DNA of 64,000 bases from Numida meleagris. Taxonomy: Eukaryota > Chordata > Aves > Galliformes > Numididae. Every line of letters starts with the position of its first letter. The first letter of the stretch is position 1. Below are positions 27,879-41,400 of this stretch, piece by piece. The position numbers and the translations under genes are program-made. The stretch covers positions 64,461,438 through 64,525,437 of the forward strand of contig NC_034409.1 in assembly GCF_002078875.1 (NCBI RefSeq), given 5' to 3'. The notes under the pieces are model-generated. The model saw nothing but the letters and a program-made list of their open reading frames with translations. It did no database searches and was not told the DNA's origin.

Positions 27879-28064
27879 TGTTGTGTATTAGGCGTGTTAC
27901 GGGGCATTCAGGTTGTAACGCGGAAGGCAAGGGGGTGGGAATGATGGGGCGGGTCTGGTGGGCGGGTCCAGATTGCTGACTGGACTAAGATAGCAGATAC
28001 ATTAGAGGGGAAGGGCCTTCCGCGTTACAACCCAAATACCCCGTAACACACCTAATACACAACA
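27879..28064. mobile_element. Palindromic LTR-like foldback element, 186 bp
   Basis: Two 50-bp arms (27879-27928 and 28015-28064) are inverted copies differing at four positions, all transitions. The element begins TGTTGTGTATTAGG and ends with its complement. It is flanked by a perfect 6-bp duplication, CAAGTG (27873-27878 and 28065-28070). Both arms align with the U3 end of the LTR at 46932-47332, which also has a 6-bp duplication. The right arm shares an extra GGAAGGCCCTTCCCC with that LTR. The 86-bp core is G-rich with two GGGCGG boxes. Either an LTR with an inverted U3 in place of U5, or a MITE-like family. Confidence 0.9.
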
Positions 28065-28070
28065 CAAGTG

Positions 28071-28290
28071 GTATGTATGTTTGCTTGCCATCCCATCACA
28101 GTCTCAGGTGAATAGGGCAAATCTCAAATAAGTCCAAGGAATAGAGGTAATTGTTAGGTGGGGAAAAAAGAGAGAGTGGACAATTGCAATGACAGAAGAG
28201 AATAAGCAAAATTTTTTGTTGGTAACAGCTCTTCTAAATGATTTAGCTAATTATAAAATACAGCTGTTGATTTGACATATTAGTCACTTT
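28071..28290. other. Unannotated spacer
   Basis: Ordinary AT-rich sequence separates the palindromic element from the next CR1. No features seen. Confidence 0.5.
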
Positions 28291-28485
28291 CATAGAATCA
28301 TAGACTCTCCTGAGTTGGAAGGGACACACAAGGACCACTGAGTCCACCTCCTTGGCTCCACACAGAACCACCCAAAATTCAAAGCCTATGTATGAGTTGC
28401 CCAAATGGTTCTTGAACTCCAGCCAGCTTGGTGCCATGAACACTGCCCTGGGGAGCTTGTTCCAGTGCCCAAAATGTTTGGATCG
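28291..28485 (-). mobile_element. CR1 LINE 3' end, short
   Basis: The plus strand starts 'catagaatcatagactctcc', the complement of a CR1 tail, followed by 'gagttggaagggacacac' and wording equivalent to 'aggaccactgagtccacctcc', 'ctggggagcttgttccagtg'. About 195 bp of 3' UTR remain with no coding part. The variant phrases differ from the copies at 6.8 and 13.9 kb, which suggests another CR1 subfamily. Confidence 0.9.
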
Positions 28486-31400
28486 CAATTTATTTTAGCC
28501 ATCTACAAATAGCTTCTATGTGCTGAAACTTTATGCTTTTTATAACTGAACAGCTCTTCCAGTAAAATCAGAATTTTCACATAGGTGTATACAAGAGCTG
28601 ATGTTTATTTTGTTCATGACATGTCTCTGATATCTCTAAGATCTACCTTTGGGAGACAAATCCTTTTCCTCCATTAATACCCTGTTTTCCACTGATTGCT
28701 AGTCTATGCCAACAACAAATTGTGACATTAGCTGCATTGTCCAGCTCTGTTATAGGAAAGAAAATCATTGTTTTTTCTACTCCTCATTTTTTTCCCTCAC
28801 ATCACACCTGTCCATTTATTCCAGGGGAGGCCAGAACTATCATATTATATCAGTCCAATGACCTAAGACTGTGACTAGCCTGAGCAAATTGGTGACTTGC
28901 CATCCAAACCCATATCCTGATGCACAGTTGTATGGGCCACTTGAAAATTCATGCATACACTAAGTGATGGATTGTGGGATGTAATTAAATCTGCCATGGA
29001 CTTGGAAGGATTTCAGTTTCTTTGGATAGTCCATGGCCTACTTATATGTGCTCAATTGATAAGTTAAAAATGTTTTACACCTTTCAATGATGGTGCTGTT
29101 TAGTCTGTCAGCAGTGCTGACAATTTCAGCGATGCCCTATAGGAAGCAGCTGGGATTATTTATTCATTTTTACACAGGTCACTAGGAATCCAGAAGTCAG
29201 TATTTCTTTTAAATTGCTCTCATTCTGGATCAAATCCATTCTGAAGGTGAAAAGTTCCAGGTATATACTGTTACCAACCATTATTAGAGTCTTTTTTAAG
29301 TCTTGCCAATTGTTTTTCCATGGTTTGAGCTGAGAATAACTGTATTAGGCAGAACATATAAAGTGTACATGCTCTTTAACTTTTGTTTTCAGCTCAGGGT
29401 GTGATTTCATGTTTTAGTTCTTGGAAATATATTTTATTTTATTACAGATGACACCAATCAGAGTGAAAAAAAGATGAGAAAGAATTTAGATTCTGAGTCT
29501 GAAACAGTTGCTCAGTGACTCAAGACTCAAATGTAACGAGGAAGGAAGAATTGCAAGAAAGAAAGATTTACACAGCCACGGATAAAGATAAAGCTGAGCA
29601 GAACTATCTGGTTTCAGTTCACAGGAATTTCTTCAAACCTGTAATTTGACTTTTACTTTGTGAGAAGACATATGTGCTGACTCTGACATTTGATGAAAGT
29701 CAGAGGAAAAGTAGTAAACTTCAAGGTGCTTTATGTCAAAACTATGGGTCTGAATCATGACCTTAACATCATCAGTCTTTAGAGGAGAAAGGAAGCAAAA
29801 TGAAACTTTGATGCTGATCTCTCAAGTGATAACCCTATACTCCTGTGTCTTCAGATGTTGTCATTTATGCCAGTACCTTGCTGGCTTAACCTATAACTGA
29901 TTCTCTTTCATAATCCTTTTTCAGAGTTATGGATGACTAAACAAGTCCAAGACAATCATGTACTGTATCTTATTTCAAAATTAAACAACTGGAAGAAGTA
30001 TGGAGAAGAGCTTCCCTAACTATACAAGGTCTACAAAGAGTGCTTTGCTGCAAGATGTTAAAAATACAGTATTAGCTCTTTAAAGGAAAGATCAAGGAAT
30101 ATTTGATTACAGCATATAAACTCCTTCTTGCAGAGACACTTGTGATATTGAAATAAGAGAAACAAGTACTACAAGACCAGTGGCAAGAAATTAAATCCAC
30201 ACATATCTGTGTTAGATACACAAACAGTCCTCTCGTCATGGAAATTAAAACAGCACAGAAAAATGTGGACCAAAGTTTTTACACCTAGCTTGCATACCTC
30301 ATGTAATACAGCTTTCAAGTAGAAGCTGGCTGCAGTGTAAAGGTAGGTGAACTTCTGTAACTAGTGGTATGCAAGAGATCAAACCAGCAGGTTTTGTGGT
30401 ATCTTTGGGTCCTAACACTTTCTTCTTGTCAATCCTGACTTCATCCTACTTCTATCTTTTGATATAAGGTTTTGGATTCGTCCTTCCATTTGGAAATCTC
30501 CAGAAGTGCCCAGACCAACTGTCAACATTAAAAGACAGGTTAAAAGATGACTTGAAATGTTCCAGGGCTATTCTTTTTTGGAAGTGAGTTGCACAGTATT
30601 AGTTCAGTTAACTTTGCATTTACTTTACTGATAGACTGATCAAACATGATTTTGTTGCTATTGCTTTTTGTTTTAGTAATTATAGCTTTCAGTTATCAAT
30701 AGGAGGCATGCAAGCAGATGAATGGGAAATACTGGGAAAAAAAAATTAAGAATCTTCCTATTATCATTTTTAGACCAAGGAGATTTGAGATTTGAAAGTC
30801 AGGGATAATACTAGTTGGCAACTTTCTTTCATAAAATAATCTCTCTTTAAAGGAACAATTTCTATAGGATAAACTTATTTCTGCAGATTTTTGTTTTGTT
30901 TTGTTTTGTTTACATGAAGAAATCCAAGCCCAAGTTATTTAGTTTGGGGTTTGTTTGACCTGAGAAAAAATCTTAGTTTGTTCAAATGGCCAGAAACAGT
31001 TAATAATGAGCCAGTTCCATATTATTCTTTGTTTTGCTGCAACGGTGTTCCTAGGGATTTTTTGTTTTCTAACTCATTCCCATTCTATTCCATGGGCCAG
31101 ATGGGTTATCTAATACAGCTAGAACTCCTCTGGAAGCAAGAAATATGGTGCAGTGTGGAAGTTCTGTGATGTCTTATGGAAAAGTCAACTCTGCAGAGAG
31201 CATAGGTACACGAGCTAATGCATATATTCCTAGATGAGGTGGAAAAAGAAATAGCATGCCAAGGAACTATTTTTCAACAGTATCTCTGTGTTAAGGTCTT
31301 TATGATTAACTTACTTGCAGGAGAAAATATTAATAATCTTCGTCCCTCCACTAGTATCACCTTTTCTTTTATCTCCTCTAAATTCTGTTTTCTTATTTTA

Positions 31401-31913
31401 TCAGTCATGTTGAATGTTGGTAAGAATCTTTTTTATCCAACCTCAGGCACTCATTTTCAGGAAATTAACTTGGCATCATAACAGCACTTAACATCTGTGA
31501 CTCTCAACTTAGAAATAGTTGACTAAAGGGGCTAAGCAGTGTTTAAATATATTGCCAAATTATTGATTTTTTTTTTAAGCTAGGACTTTACAGTCTGTTT
31601 CTTTCCCTCCATTACATTAAATTTATTTGGGCATAAGAACAACAAATACAAGAGGGACAGAATGCATTTTGTACTGCAACTTATTTTGGAGAACAGGCCA
31701 AAATAGAATATAGTCATATTTCCAGATAAATCTTTGTATTTACTGGTATAAATATTTTTTGCTTTGTTTTTAGACAGATGCTGATAAACCCTTAATGTGA
31801 AATACGAAGTTTGCACGAGCAGCTAAGAATATTTGCTGCAAAATAGCTGTGCAAGCTGTACACTGCTTCACTCTCTCAGATCCAGTTCATCATTAAATTC
31901 ATCTAGTTTACCA
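28486..31913. other. AT-rich unannotated DNA
   Basis: No gene or mobile element recognised. A short (TTTTG)n run lies at about 30891-30910. Open frames at 30951-31169 and 31218-31481 (72 and 87 codons) have no recognisable domains. Confidence 0.5.
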
Positions 31914-32002
31914 CTGGAAAAAGAAAAAGAAAGGAAAAGAGAAGAGAAGAAGTCGAAAAGAAACTAAAAGAAAAGAAAAAAAGGAAAAGGAAGGAGAAGG
32001 GG
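31914..32002. repeat. Near-pure purine tract left of the gap
   Basis: Over about 89 bp the plus strand is almost only A and G (GAAAA-, GAAGA- and GGAAAAGG-type units), broken only around 'gtcg' and 'actaa'. It runs straight into the assembly gap. Purine-only tracts of this kind block polymerases and often cause gaps. Confidence 0.9.
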
Positions 32003-32368
32003 NNNNNNNNNNNNNNNNNNNNNNNNNNNNNNNNNNNNNNNNNNNNNNNNNNNNNNNNNNNNNNNNNNNNNNNNNNNNNNNNNNNNNNNNNNNNNNNNNN
32101 NNNNNNNNNNNNNNNNNNNNNNNNNNNNNNNNNNNNNNNNNNNNNNNNNNNNNNNNNNNNNNNNNNNNNNNNNNNNNNNNNNNNNNNNNNNNNNNNNNNN
32201 NNNNNNNNNNNNNNNNNNNNNNNNNNNNNNNNNNNNNNNNNNNNNNNNNNNNNNNNNNNNNNNNNNNNNNNNNNNNNNNNNNNNNNNNNNNNNNNNNNNN
32301 NNNNNNNNNNNNNNNNNNNNNNNNNNNNNNNNNNNNNNNNNNNNNNNNNNNNNNNNNNNNNNNNNNNN
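32003..32368. other. Assembly gap, 366 N
   Basis: An unbroken run of N between a purine-only tract and an AAGGG array. The true length is unknown. Any open frame drawn across it is artificial. Confidence 0.99.
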
Positions 32369-32430
32369 GGAAGGGAAGGGAAGGGAAGGGAAGGGAAGGG
32401 AAGGGAAGGGAAGGGAAGGGGAAGGGAAGG
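32369..32430. repeat. (AAGGG)n array at gap edge
   Basis: About twelve GGGAA/AAGGG units with one GGGG interruption run out of the gap and end in GGAAAATTAG. Consecutive GGG runs spaced by two A fit a G-quadruplex-forming pattern on the plus strand. The array probably continues into the gap. Confidence 0.95.
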
Positions 32431-35400
32431 AAAATTAGCAATTCCAGATTAGCACATTGCAAATTAAATCCATCCTGTGTTTTCCACTTAAATTCCCACC
32501 ACTTAGGTGTATTTTTACTCTAGTTTCTTAGAAATAAATAAATGAATAACCTGGCTAAACACGTTCATATCTACATGAAATTGTAACCTAGCTCAACACA
32601 CACAGACTGGATATCAGGGGGGAACTGTATGGATGCTCTTTGAAATAATCATATACTAAAACTGCTAAGCAAATATCTTAAGAGCGACTAATCCAAAATT
32701 TTAGAGCTGAGGTGTTAAATTATAACCTGACTTTTCAAAAATGAAAGAATTGACAATTCCTAGTGAAATTACAGAAAAAGCAGATTTAACTACATGCTAG
32801 TAGATTAACTAGATTTATATTTTTGAAATAACCAGTCCAAATCTGCAAAGGTTGAAAAGAGACATTACATGCTTTAGCCCAATGCTAAAGCAGTATTAAA
32901 CTGGCATGCTATGGTGTTACTACGGCTTAGTATAGTAGGTACTTTTCATGTAGATCCTTGGCATGCATTTCTATAATTAAATCAACAGTACCTATTTTGA
33001 AAGTCCCCACTTATCAGGTTGTTCCAATGGAGAAATAGCCACTGTTTAGAAAATTTCTAGTGTAAACCTTCCTTCTCTCTTTTTCTGAGTAATTTTGTTC
33101 AGCACTTACATAGCATTTTTGCTACACCAGTGCTTTCTTCTAAGCATAAAAATTGTCTTTTTAACCAACTGACTTTAAAGTCTTCATGCTTAAAAGTCCT
33201 TATTTCTGTTACTTCTAGTATAGAAGATCAATAAGCCCAAAGTACTTTAAACATCCTTCTTAAGGGCTGCACTTCCTACTATTTACTTTTTGCCTTTTGC
33301 TGATGAAACAAGGCTGTTCAATGATTCATCTGTTTCAAAGTCATTGTAATCACAGTTACTTTTTGATTTAAAGGCAGAGATATTTCTGTTGAAATTATTT
33401 CACTTGCGGTTACCATTCTCTTTCTCCTCTATCTTCTCTCTCTCAGAGAGAAACTTCCCCATCCAACTAAACTTGGAAACTTTTAGGACCAGAACCTGAC
33501 CTTAGCTTGTGACAACCAGGACTTGTGTCCTGCAGTACAACCGACTTCCTATATGACCATACTCTTGTGTTTTGTTTATAGACTCCACTCCAGTCTTGCT
33601 ACCATTTCTACGAGCTTGTGTCTACCAGGAGCCTTAAAAGCCCTCTGGGATAGCAGCAGTCTGACTCCTACATTCTTTAAATTTTTAATTAGGATTTATA
33701 ATTACACTGTACCATTTATGTAGGATACTGAGGTTAATGAATTAAGAATTTGACTTCTTAATATCTTTATTAAAACAATCTGATTTTAGAAGTTTTTAAT
33801 TAAATGAATTCTCCTGCATGTTTTTCCATTTTATAACCAGGAAGACTGTGTTGGTGAATTCTCATTTGGAAATGTTTTTTGTTTGTCACAGTTTGTTGCA
33901 TTGTTTTGTTTTGTTTTGTTTTGTTTCCAGATGAATGTATGGGTTGTGGAAAAATAAAAACTTTGTGGAGGAAAATCATGACATGAAAAAAAAAGTCGAG
34001 AACAAATGCCCTTGATATGAAAGAATATTTCACCTTAGGTCAGTTCAGCCTGTATGAGCTACATTTGCGTGTGTTTTTTTTTCAGTTGTGTGTCCTGACT
34101 GAAACATTGTTTTGCAGTTTGGTGCAGTTACTTCATTGTATAGCTGCTGCTCTTCCTGCCTTGCTAATTGCTAACAACAGCAGGACAGAGAAGTGTCATG
34201 ACCACCAGTGAGCGGTGGCAGTCCTGTGAGGCATCCATTGTGCCCCATGCCACGCCTGTTCTGCTTTCACAATTTCGGATGTTCTGTGTGATTCAGCAGG
34301 TGCTGGTGAGAGGGACCTCATTGACTTCTGAAGTCCGTGGTTTTGTCCTGCTCTGTTCCCTGGTGGGAAGAACCTTAACCTTCGTTTCAGGTTTTGATAG
34401 GTTTTGTACTGTTTACTAATCAGAAACAAAAGAGAAGTTAGCATTTTCGCCCTTTTTGCTACCTTCTTTTTGATAGCACTACAAATGTATTTAATTCCTC
34501 CGCTAAGAACCAGTTAGCAGGTAATAAACGTTTATTCTCTGGTATAATTGTCAGTCCTTTGGTGATCAGTATAGTCTAAGAGCCAAAACAGGAAAGATTG
34601 TGTTTGTAAGCAAGTAGCCTAGGGATTTAATTTTTCCCTTTTCAGCTTTAAGAAAATCTTGTAACCTGTGTGGGCCATCCTTTTAGGTCAATTTCATGCA
34701 GACTATTTTCTCTTTTTCTATATCCTAAATTAATACAGTAGGTGCTCTGCTGCCAGCATGATTTTGCATTGATCTTGGCCAGCTTGTTTACAGTGTTTTG
34801 GCAAGTTGCTGATGTACTTCTCCCTGGGGATAGAGCAGGGGTTAATTGCTGTTAAACTCTCAGTGCCAAGTAATGGTTCAGACTCTGTGCTACATTAAAG
34901 ATGACACTAATAAGGAAAGAGTGCACTGGATTTCTCTGTGTTGAAAATTGGACTTGCGGTGACAGAAACTTGGAGCAGAGCTGATGTAATAGGGAGGCCA
35001 TAATGTAATTATAACTGCTGAACATGTGTCATACCAAGTTAAATGATACATTAATGAATCAAAACAGGTGATGGAGTGTTGCTCTTTCAGCAGATAGAGG
35101 TGTTTTCAAGGTTAGATTGTCATTAATTTAATAATCTGTAAACTGGATATTCTTCAAATTATAGCCAAAATCAACTGTAATGTTTTGCTTGTGTGTGTCT
35201 ATTTCTTGTCCTGTACCAAAAGGGTGAGAAAACAAAAGACAGTATTCACAGTATAATTTGTTTATCCATCCTTCTTTTATTACATCTCTGTTATCCCTAA
35301 TACGTGTGTACCTTGCATTGTTCAGCCAGGTATACATTCTGTTTCCCTGCACTCTGAGCAGTCTGAACACAAGCCAAGATGTGTGCAGACATATTGGAAT

Positions 35401-38400
35401 AGCATTGAGGCAAGCAAATAAGCTTTCCTGTGAGATAGGATGCATTACACAAAATTAAGTCAGTAAATGGCTTCAAGACAGCTTGAACCATGGACAAATC
35501 AAGCTCATGCCTGCTTAGAGTGAAAGTAAGCTTAGTTTATATTAGTGTGCAGGAATATTGTGAGTTATATCATCTATGAATCCCCTTTGCTTATTATGAT
35601 TCTGCAGCAAATTAAAAGACATATCTAACATCACATGGTTCCTTGTTTAATTCCAACATCATGGGTGAAATTCCGTTGTTTTAATTCTAGTAGAACCTCT
35701 AAGTTCAGGACTTAAACAAAGTCTTCTGTACTGGATCAAGTGTCAGTCCAAGTCAACACTATACAAATGATACTTAACTGTCTGACCATGACAGTATTCA
35801 TCTGACTCGGCAAGTTCAGAGTACTTACAGAAATCCCTTTCTTTTTTTTTTTTTCCCCAGAAGTCTAATGTATTTTTATTAGTAGCTTTTATTGAGAAAT
35901 TAATACAGGATCCCATGGAACAAAGAATATCATTTTAAAAAAATATTCTCTCAAATGTTGCAGTTCTCTCATTTCTGCCTTGTCCAGGAAATTCTGTTTA
36001 TTTCACATTTGTCTTGGGTTCCATAAGTTTCTCATTTATCCTTATGACAGTAAAAGCTGAAGTAAGAATATCTTAAAATGTTCTAGCTGAATCCAGTGCT
36101 GAGTGCTAAAAGAGATATTTTAATGCCTAAATCAAATTACTGGTTCTGAAAATGTCACACTAAGATCAAACTTTGACTTTATTTTTTTAATTCTTAATCC
36201 TTGTTTTTTTCCCTAGCATGGCCAACAAATAGAAAAAAAAATGGAATTTTGCAACAAGATCTTTGCTAAATGATGCATCTGCATTGTCTTTTCCTTTGCT
36301 TTTCCTTTTTTTGGGGGGGAAGGAGGATTAAACTTCCTGTGTTAGAAAATCTTGGATTCTACCTCATTTGCCCTCTGACTTCATCCTGTTTAAGGGAAGC
36401 AGGTTTTTACCTTTGAGAAAATGAAAAGGGAAGGATGTAAACTACTACTCCTTTCAGGTCTCAGGAGGTCTGCTGGAAACCAAGGTGCATGACAGTTCTG
36501 TACATCAGCATATCCTGTCTCACAGCATAGTTCTTTGGTAGAGCATCTCCTGTAGGATGGGCACCTCTCAGTCACAAGTTTGAAGAATATCTGAGGTAGA
36601 GGGAACTGTTCACATATTCTCTATCTTCCCTGTTTCTAATCTTCTCATCTGCTCCTTTTCTGCTCTATATTTTGATGAAAAAGATGATAAGCTGTGCAGA
36701 TCAGCAAGTATGCTGCAAGGACGAACACAAGAATAGTAGCCCTCGTCTCCAGCAAATTGATTCTGATTTGCTGTTTTGCTTCCAAGTACATTTGTGCAAG
36801 ACATTTTTGTTCTTTCCCAAGGTCCAAGAGTTACTTAGAAGCTCTTTACATTCAGGGATTACTGAAATAAAAGATTCCTCTCTCAGAACGTATCCTTGGG
36901 AAGGGTCAGGGAAGTAAACATTTCCTGAAGGGTAATATCCACAGAAGAGATGTCACCACTGAAATCAATAACAGATTTCTCAGTGTCATTTGACTTCCTT
37001 GGCCCTTGAAATACTGGCTGTTCACTTCTGATGGAGAGAAGTATGAGAAAACACATGGTGCATATTTTAAATTGTCTGCTTCATGGTCAGCTCAGCATTT
37101 TTTTTCTAGATAGACTCCCTGGATTCTTTTGTTTCTCTGGAGATTTTATTTTGAAATAAAATCCAGCTTAATGAAAATTGAATGTTGCTCATACATTGGG
37201 AGCATGCATTTAAAAAGCAGAAGTGTGTGGTCCCCCGCTACTATATCTACTCTAGCCATCATTACTGTAGAGGCTTGACACCCCAGCACTTTCTTGTTTG
37301 GCTGGTCAGTTAACCAGATCTAAGAATCATGGATATTTATTATGGTTGCCAATCTAAGACTAAATTTCACCATTGAGAGTCATAGTAAATTTCATTGCCC
37401 ATTTTATTTATCACACTGCAGTATTAGAAAAGAATGGCTAAGCACTGTAATGCTCAAGATGACATTCTCAAAGAAAATTTCTTACCTTACAAGGGATAAA
37501 TTATCTAGAACATTTCATTACGAGGACTTTCTGCAATACCCAGAAGTTGTATGTGTTAGGGGGAACTCATTGATTCTCCAAGTTGTAAACTGCTGCTTCT
37601 TCATGGGGAAGAACAGAATAATCCCTTACCATGAAGCAAATCTGATCAAAAATGTTACACTGTCAACATTGAAATATTGTGTGGAAATATAATACATTTG
37701 TAGAGGCATTATGGGGGAAAATGTATTTTATTTTTGAATGGACCACTGAAACTTTTGTATTTGAAGCAATGTTTTGTGTCAAGTTATATTAGATTTTGGG
37801 TTGTTAACCGCTGTCTATGATTTAAGATGTCAAGATTGGACTACAGGATTTTAATTTTATAGAGGCAGAACTCTAACACAAAATTAATTTTCCTCACACA
37901 TTTTTACTTATCTGGAATAAAATAAATGAAGAAATGTTCTTTTTATGTTTGTATAAGTGGCACAATAGGAAGAGAAATGTGAACCAGAGCCAGAAAGTTT
38001 GAGGTCCCATTCAGCAGATGCTGGAAGCTTGCATTCAGAAATCTCACATTCCTGGTGCTTCCTGGGCCAAACACTTTAATACCCTTGATGAAAGTAAGTG
38101 ATAGTATGAGATTCTTCAGTCCTTTGCTTACATGTATGTTAATACTGATTCAGAAGTAAAACGTCTAAAAAAAAAATGGTATTTGCTACAAAAAAGAAAT
38201 TCCAGGCTTTAAACCAAAGCTTAAAGGGTCTCCTGATTCTTTTACTTGTATTGAGCGAACAATCCAAAGCAGTCTCCCAATTTTTGGTGTATGTCAGCAG
38301 TGAAATTTCTTTTTGAGTTTTTATAATTATGAAGAATTGCAAGTGGCTGAGATGTTCCCTCTGTGCCATTACTATGTTACTTGTACGACATCAAAGATAG

Positions 38401-41400
38401 TAAAAACTATGTTCAGGAGTAAAACTGCAGTGTCACCAAATGCAGCAGAGCTTCTTTCACTTAACAGCAGTGGCAAGTTTCCTGCCCAGTACTTAAACAA
38501 TACAATAGCAGGGTTATTTGCATCATTGCTATCTACACATAAAGCTTATATTGGTTATTAAACATGCCTTCACATATTACAGAGCTTTTATTCAGTCAGG
38601 TAAAACTATCAGTTACCCTTCATATATCCCAGTAAAATCTCCTTGGTTCTTGAAGATAAACAAAGCTAAAGGAAAAAACTGTATGCAATCATATTTCTCT
38701 ACTATCATTTTAAAACTCACATGGATGTTGAGTAATACTCTTGATAGAAAAATTCCTTTGAAATATATTGAACTGTGTAATATAATTCACAAGAAATTGG
38801 AATTGAGTTATCACCTGTTACTGATGACCACAAAAAATGCTCAAATCAGCTATTTGAGGTTAATGTGCCTGAAATGCTATTTAAATTTCTCTGGTTGGGT
38901 TGTAGAGTGATTAAGTTCTTATGATTTGGTCAAATGGATTTTTAAATTCCTCTCTCCAGTAATCAATTTACTATGGTCTGAATGCTGCCCATTTTGCTCT
39001 AGGGCACTGAGGGAGGAAGAGTATACTGAAACATGCCTGAGCATAGGTAAAGTCAAGTCTTTGGGGCCATGTGAATGTGGACTTTTGTAATGTGTCCACT
39101 TGGCCCCTTCCCAGAGGAACTAACTCATCAATAATGCCCTTCTAATTGCAATGCTTCTTTCTATGAGAGATCAGATGTTGATGATATTAGTGTCTTTTTT
39201 AAGGATAAGGGAAGTGCCTTTCAGAGACACTAGAACATTACCAAATGCTTTTTGTTCTGCTGGTTCCTTACATCTTTTCATCGGAAATGCAAACTCTTTT
39301 ATGGTACAGATACTGGAGTTCTGTGCATTATCAGCATCTCTGGCATCACACTCCCCGTATATTGTAGCCAAAATCTGGGATTTCACTTGCTGAGCTCTGT
39401 AAAAATACAAGACAAAAAGGGTTCCTGCCCCAGGAATTTTACAATGTAAACATTTTAAAAAATAAAAATAATATTTTGAAAAAGACAATGGTTGAATTCA
39501 CTCACAGAAGACAGAACAAAAGAGTAGCGATCTCAGCACAGTTAGGGTCCAAGTTTTAAGAAGATGAATCAGGAGGTAGCTTTACAGATGATAACAAGGC
39601 ACTCCTGTGAGGCCTATCTTCAGCCTGTGTGTGTTTTGAAGTGCACATCTTCTTTCTTTCTTGTATACCCTCTGTGCCCTGAGCATGAAAGAAAGAGGAA
39701 GAGGTGCACTTCAATACCCATAAGATGATGGGGACTTGTCTCAGATATTGATTAGAGATCCACGTTACACTTCACTGTGCTTGTGTTTGCTTATGAAATA
39801 ACCCAGAGAAAAAAAAAGTATGGAAAAGAAAAGCAGACACAGGACAAAGGCCCCACAGAAGGACACTGTAAGAGGATAAGGAGGGTTCACCAAGGAGTAT
39901 GCTGCAGGAATGATTAGAAAAGTAAGAAGAAGAATGGGAAAGAAAAGAGTCAATAAGGCCTAAAGAGAACACAGTTTCAAGAAGAGTGATTCACTGCTTC
40001 AGTGGCAAATAACAGCTCAGTGAGAATGAGAAAGGAGGCATTGTCCTAAGCCCTAGTAAGAGAGCAATCATTTCAAACTGAGAAGAGTGACTTCAGTGCA
40101 CTGTAAGCAACAACAGTATTTTTGGTAGCATTATAAAATGGATAATCAGTGAGTTAACACATGAAAAAAGGCAGTGGATAGTAACTATGGCCAAAATGTT
40201 ACCAACTGTGCGTCAATGAGAATAGTTACCAAAAACTATGGCTTTGTTTTCAATGTATGAAAAAAAAGAAGATTTCCTTATCCTCAAAATTTTATTTCCT
40301 TATTACCATTTTGCCATGAATTTCAAGCCCTTTTTTAAACATTTCTTGACAAACTGATTTTGATTCCGTGGTTGTTTCTTTACCCTGCCAATTTAGAATA
40401 TGGAAGACTATAACCTATTGCTGCATTTAAATGAGACACCTGCTAACTTTAATCTTAATGTGACATTAAGGTTTCTTAAATTGTTTAAAGAACCAATACC
40501 AAACTTATTCTTATAATTTACCTAGAGAACTTTCACTCTGATGCAATCTCCTTCCAGTCTCTTCTAGACTCTAATCCTTCTTTAAAAATGATATTATCAG
40601 TTTTGCTCTAGTTTTTTCCTGAAAATATCAATTGTCAAATGTATATTTATTCCTTCCATTTTTTCCATCTTTATCAATTACCTTTCTGCTATTCTGTTAG
40701 ACACATACATTATCCTCTTAGGACATACATTTTGGAATATTTTAGCTGGATTCTACTGTGACATTTTGTGTTCCATATCCTGGTTAAATATATTTATTTT
40801 AAAATTTGATTATATCATATGCTATAGGGTTGGGAATGTAGATCTGAACATTCAAAAGAGTTCTAAAGTTTTGCCATTGCTACAGGGAATTATTTAATAT
40901 AGAAAATGAAACCCTGCATTTATTTGTGTATTTCAGTTTTTCAAGAGCTTCCTTCTGGTCAAGGTGAAGTCATTAAGGGCATCAGTTTCCAAGTTTTCAT
41001 AGTTTCTGAGAATACCAATTCCTTCCCATCTTCTACAGAATCCCCAGCCACAGCAACCGTAGCATTTTCTAGGCTTCAGGAATGGGCCTTAAAATATAAT
41101 ACATATACAATATTTAGTATTTATATATTATAAGTTAGGCAAGTATCTGGTTCCAGGGAAAAAAAATATGAAGAACATTCCCCTTCAGTGTGATTATTGC
41201 AGCAGAGACACAGCTAATAAAGTTCTTTATATTAAGGAAGTTACAATTTGCAAGCGGGATCTCGACAGGCATCTTTAGAATAAGACAGTACTCCTTTCCC
41301 TTCCCTACCAGGCCTAATTCCCTAGTAACCTTATTGAAAGTGTGTGTGTGCTACAAAACTAAAGATTAACTGTCCAGGGACCTTCTTCCTGAAGCTTATT

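Noticed and set aside
27879..28064. Reading the palindrome as a hAT or mariner MITE
   Set aside because: The target duplication is 6 bp, not 8 bp or TA, and the arms match an LTR end in the same window; left as an alternative rather than the call.
31908..32462. 184-codon minus-strand frame across the gap
   Set aside because: Most of it is N, and the rest is pyrimidine-repeat translation.
37342..37692. 116-codon plus-strand frame
   Set aside because: No recognisable domain and AT-driven composition; chance length is plausible in this much sequence.
38518..38910. 130-codon plus-strand frame
   Set aside because: Lys/Leu/Ile/Ser-rich with no family motif; slightly reminiscent of LINE protein but no supporting flanks.
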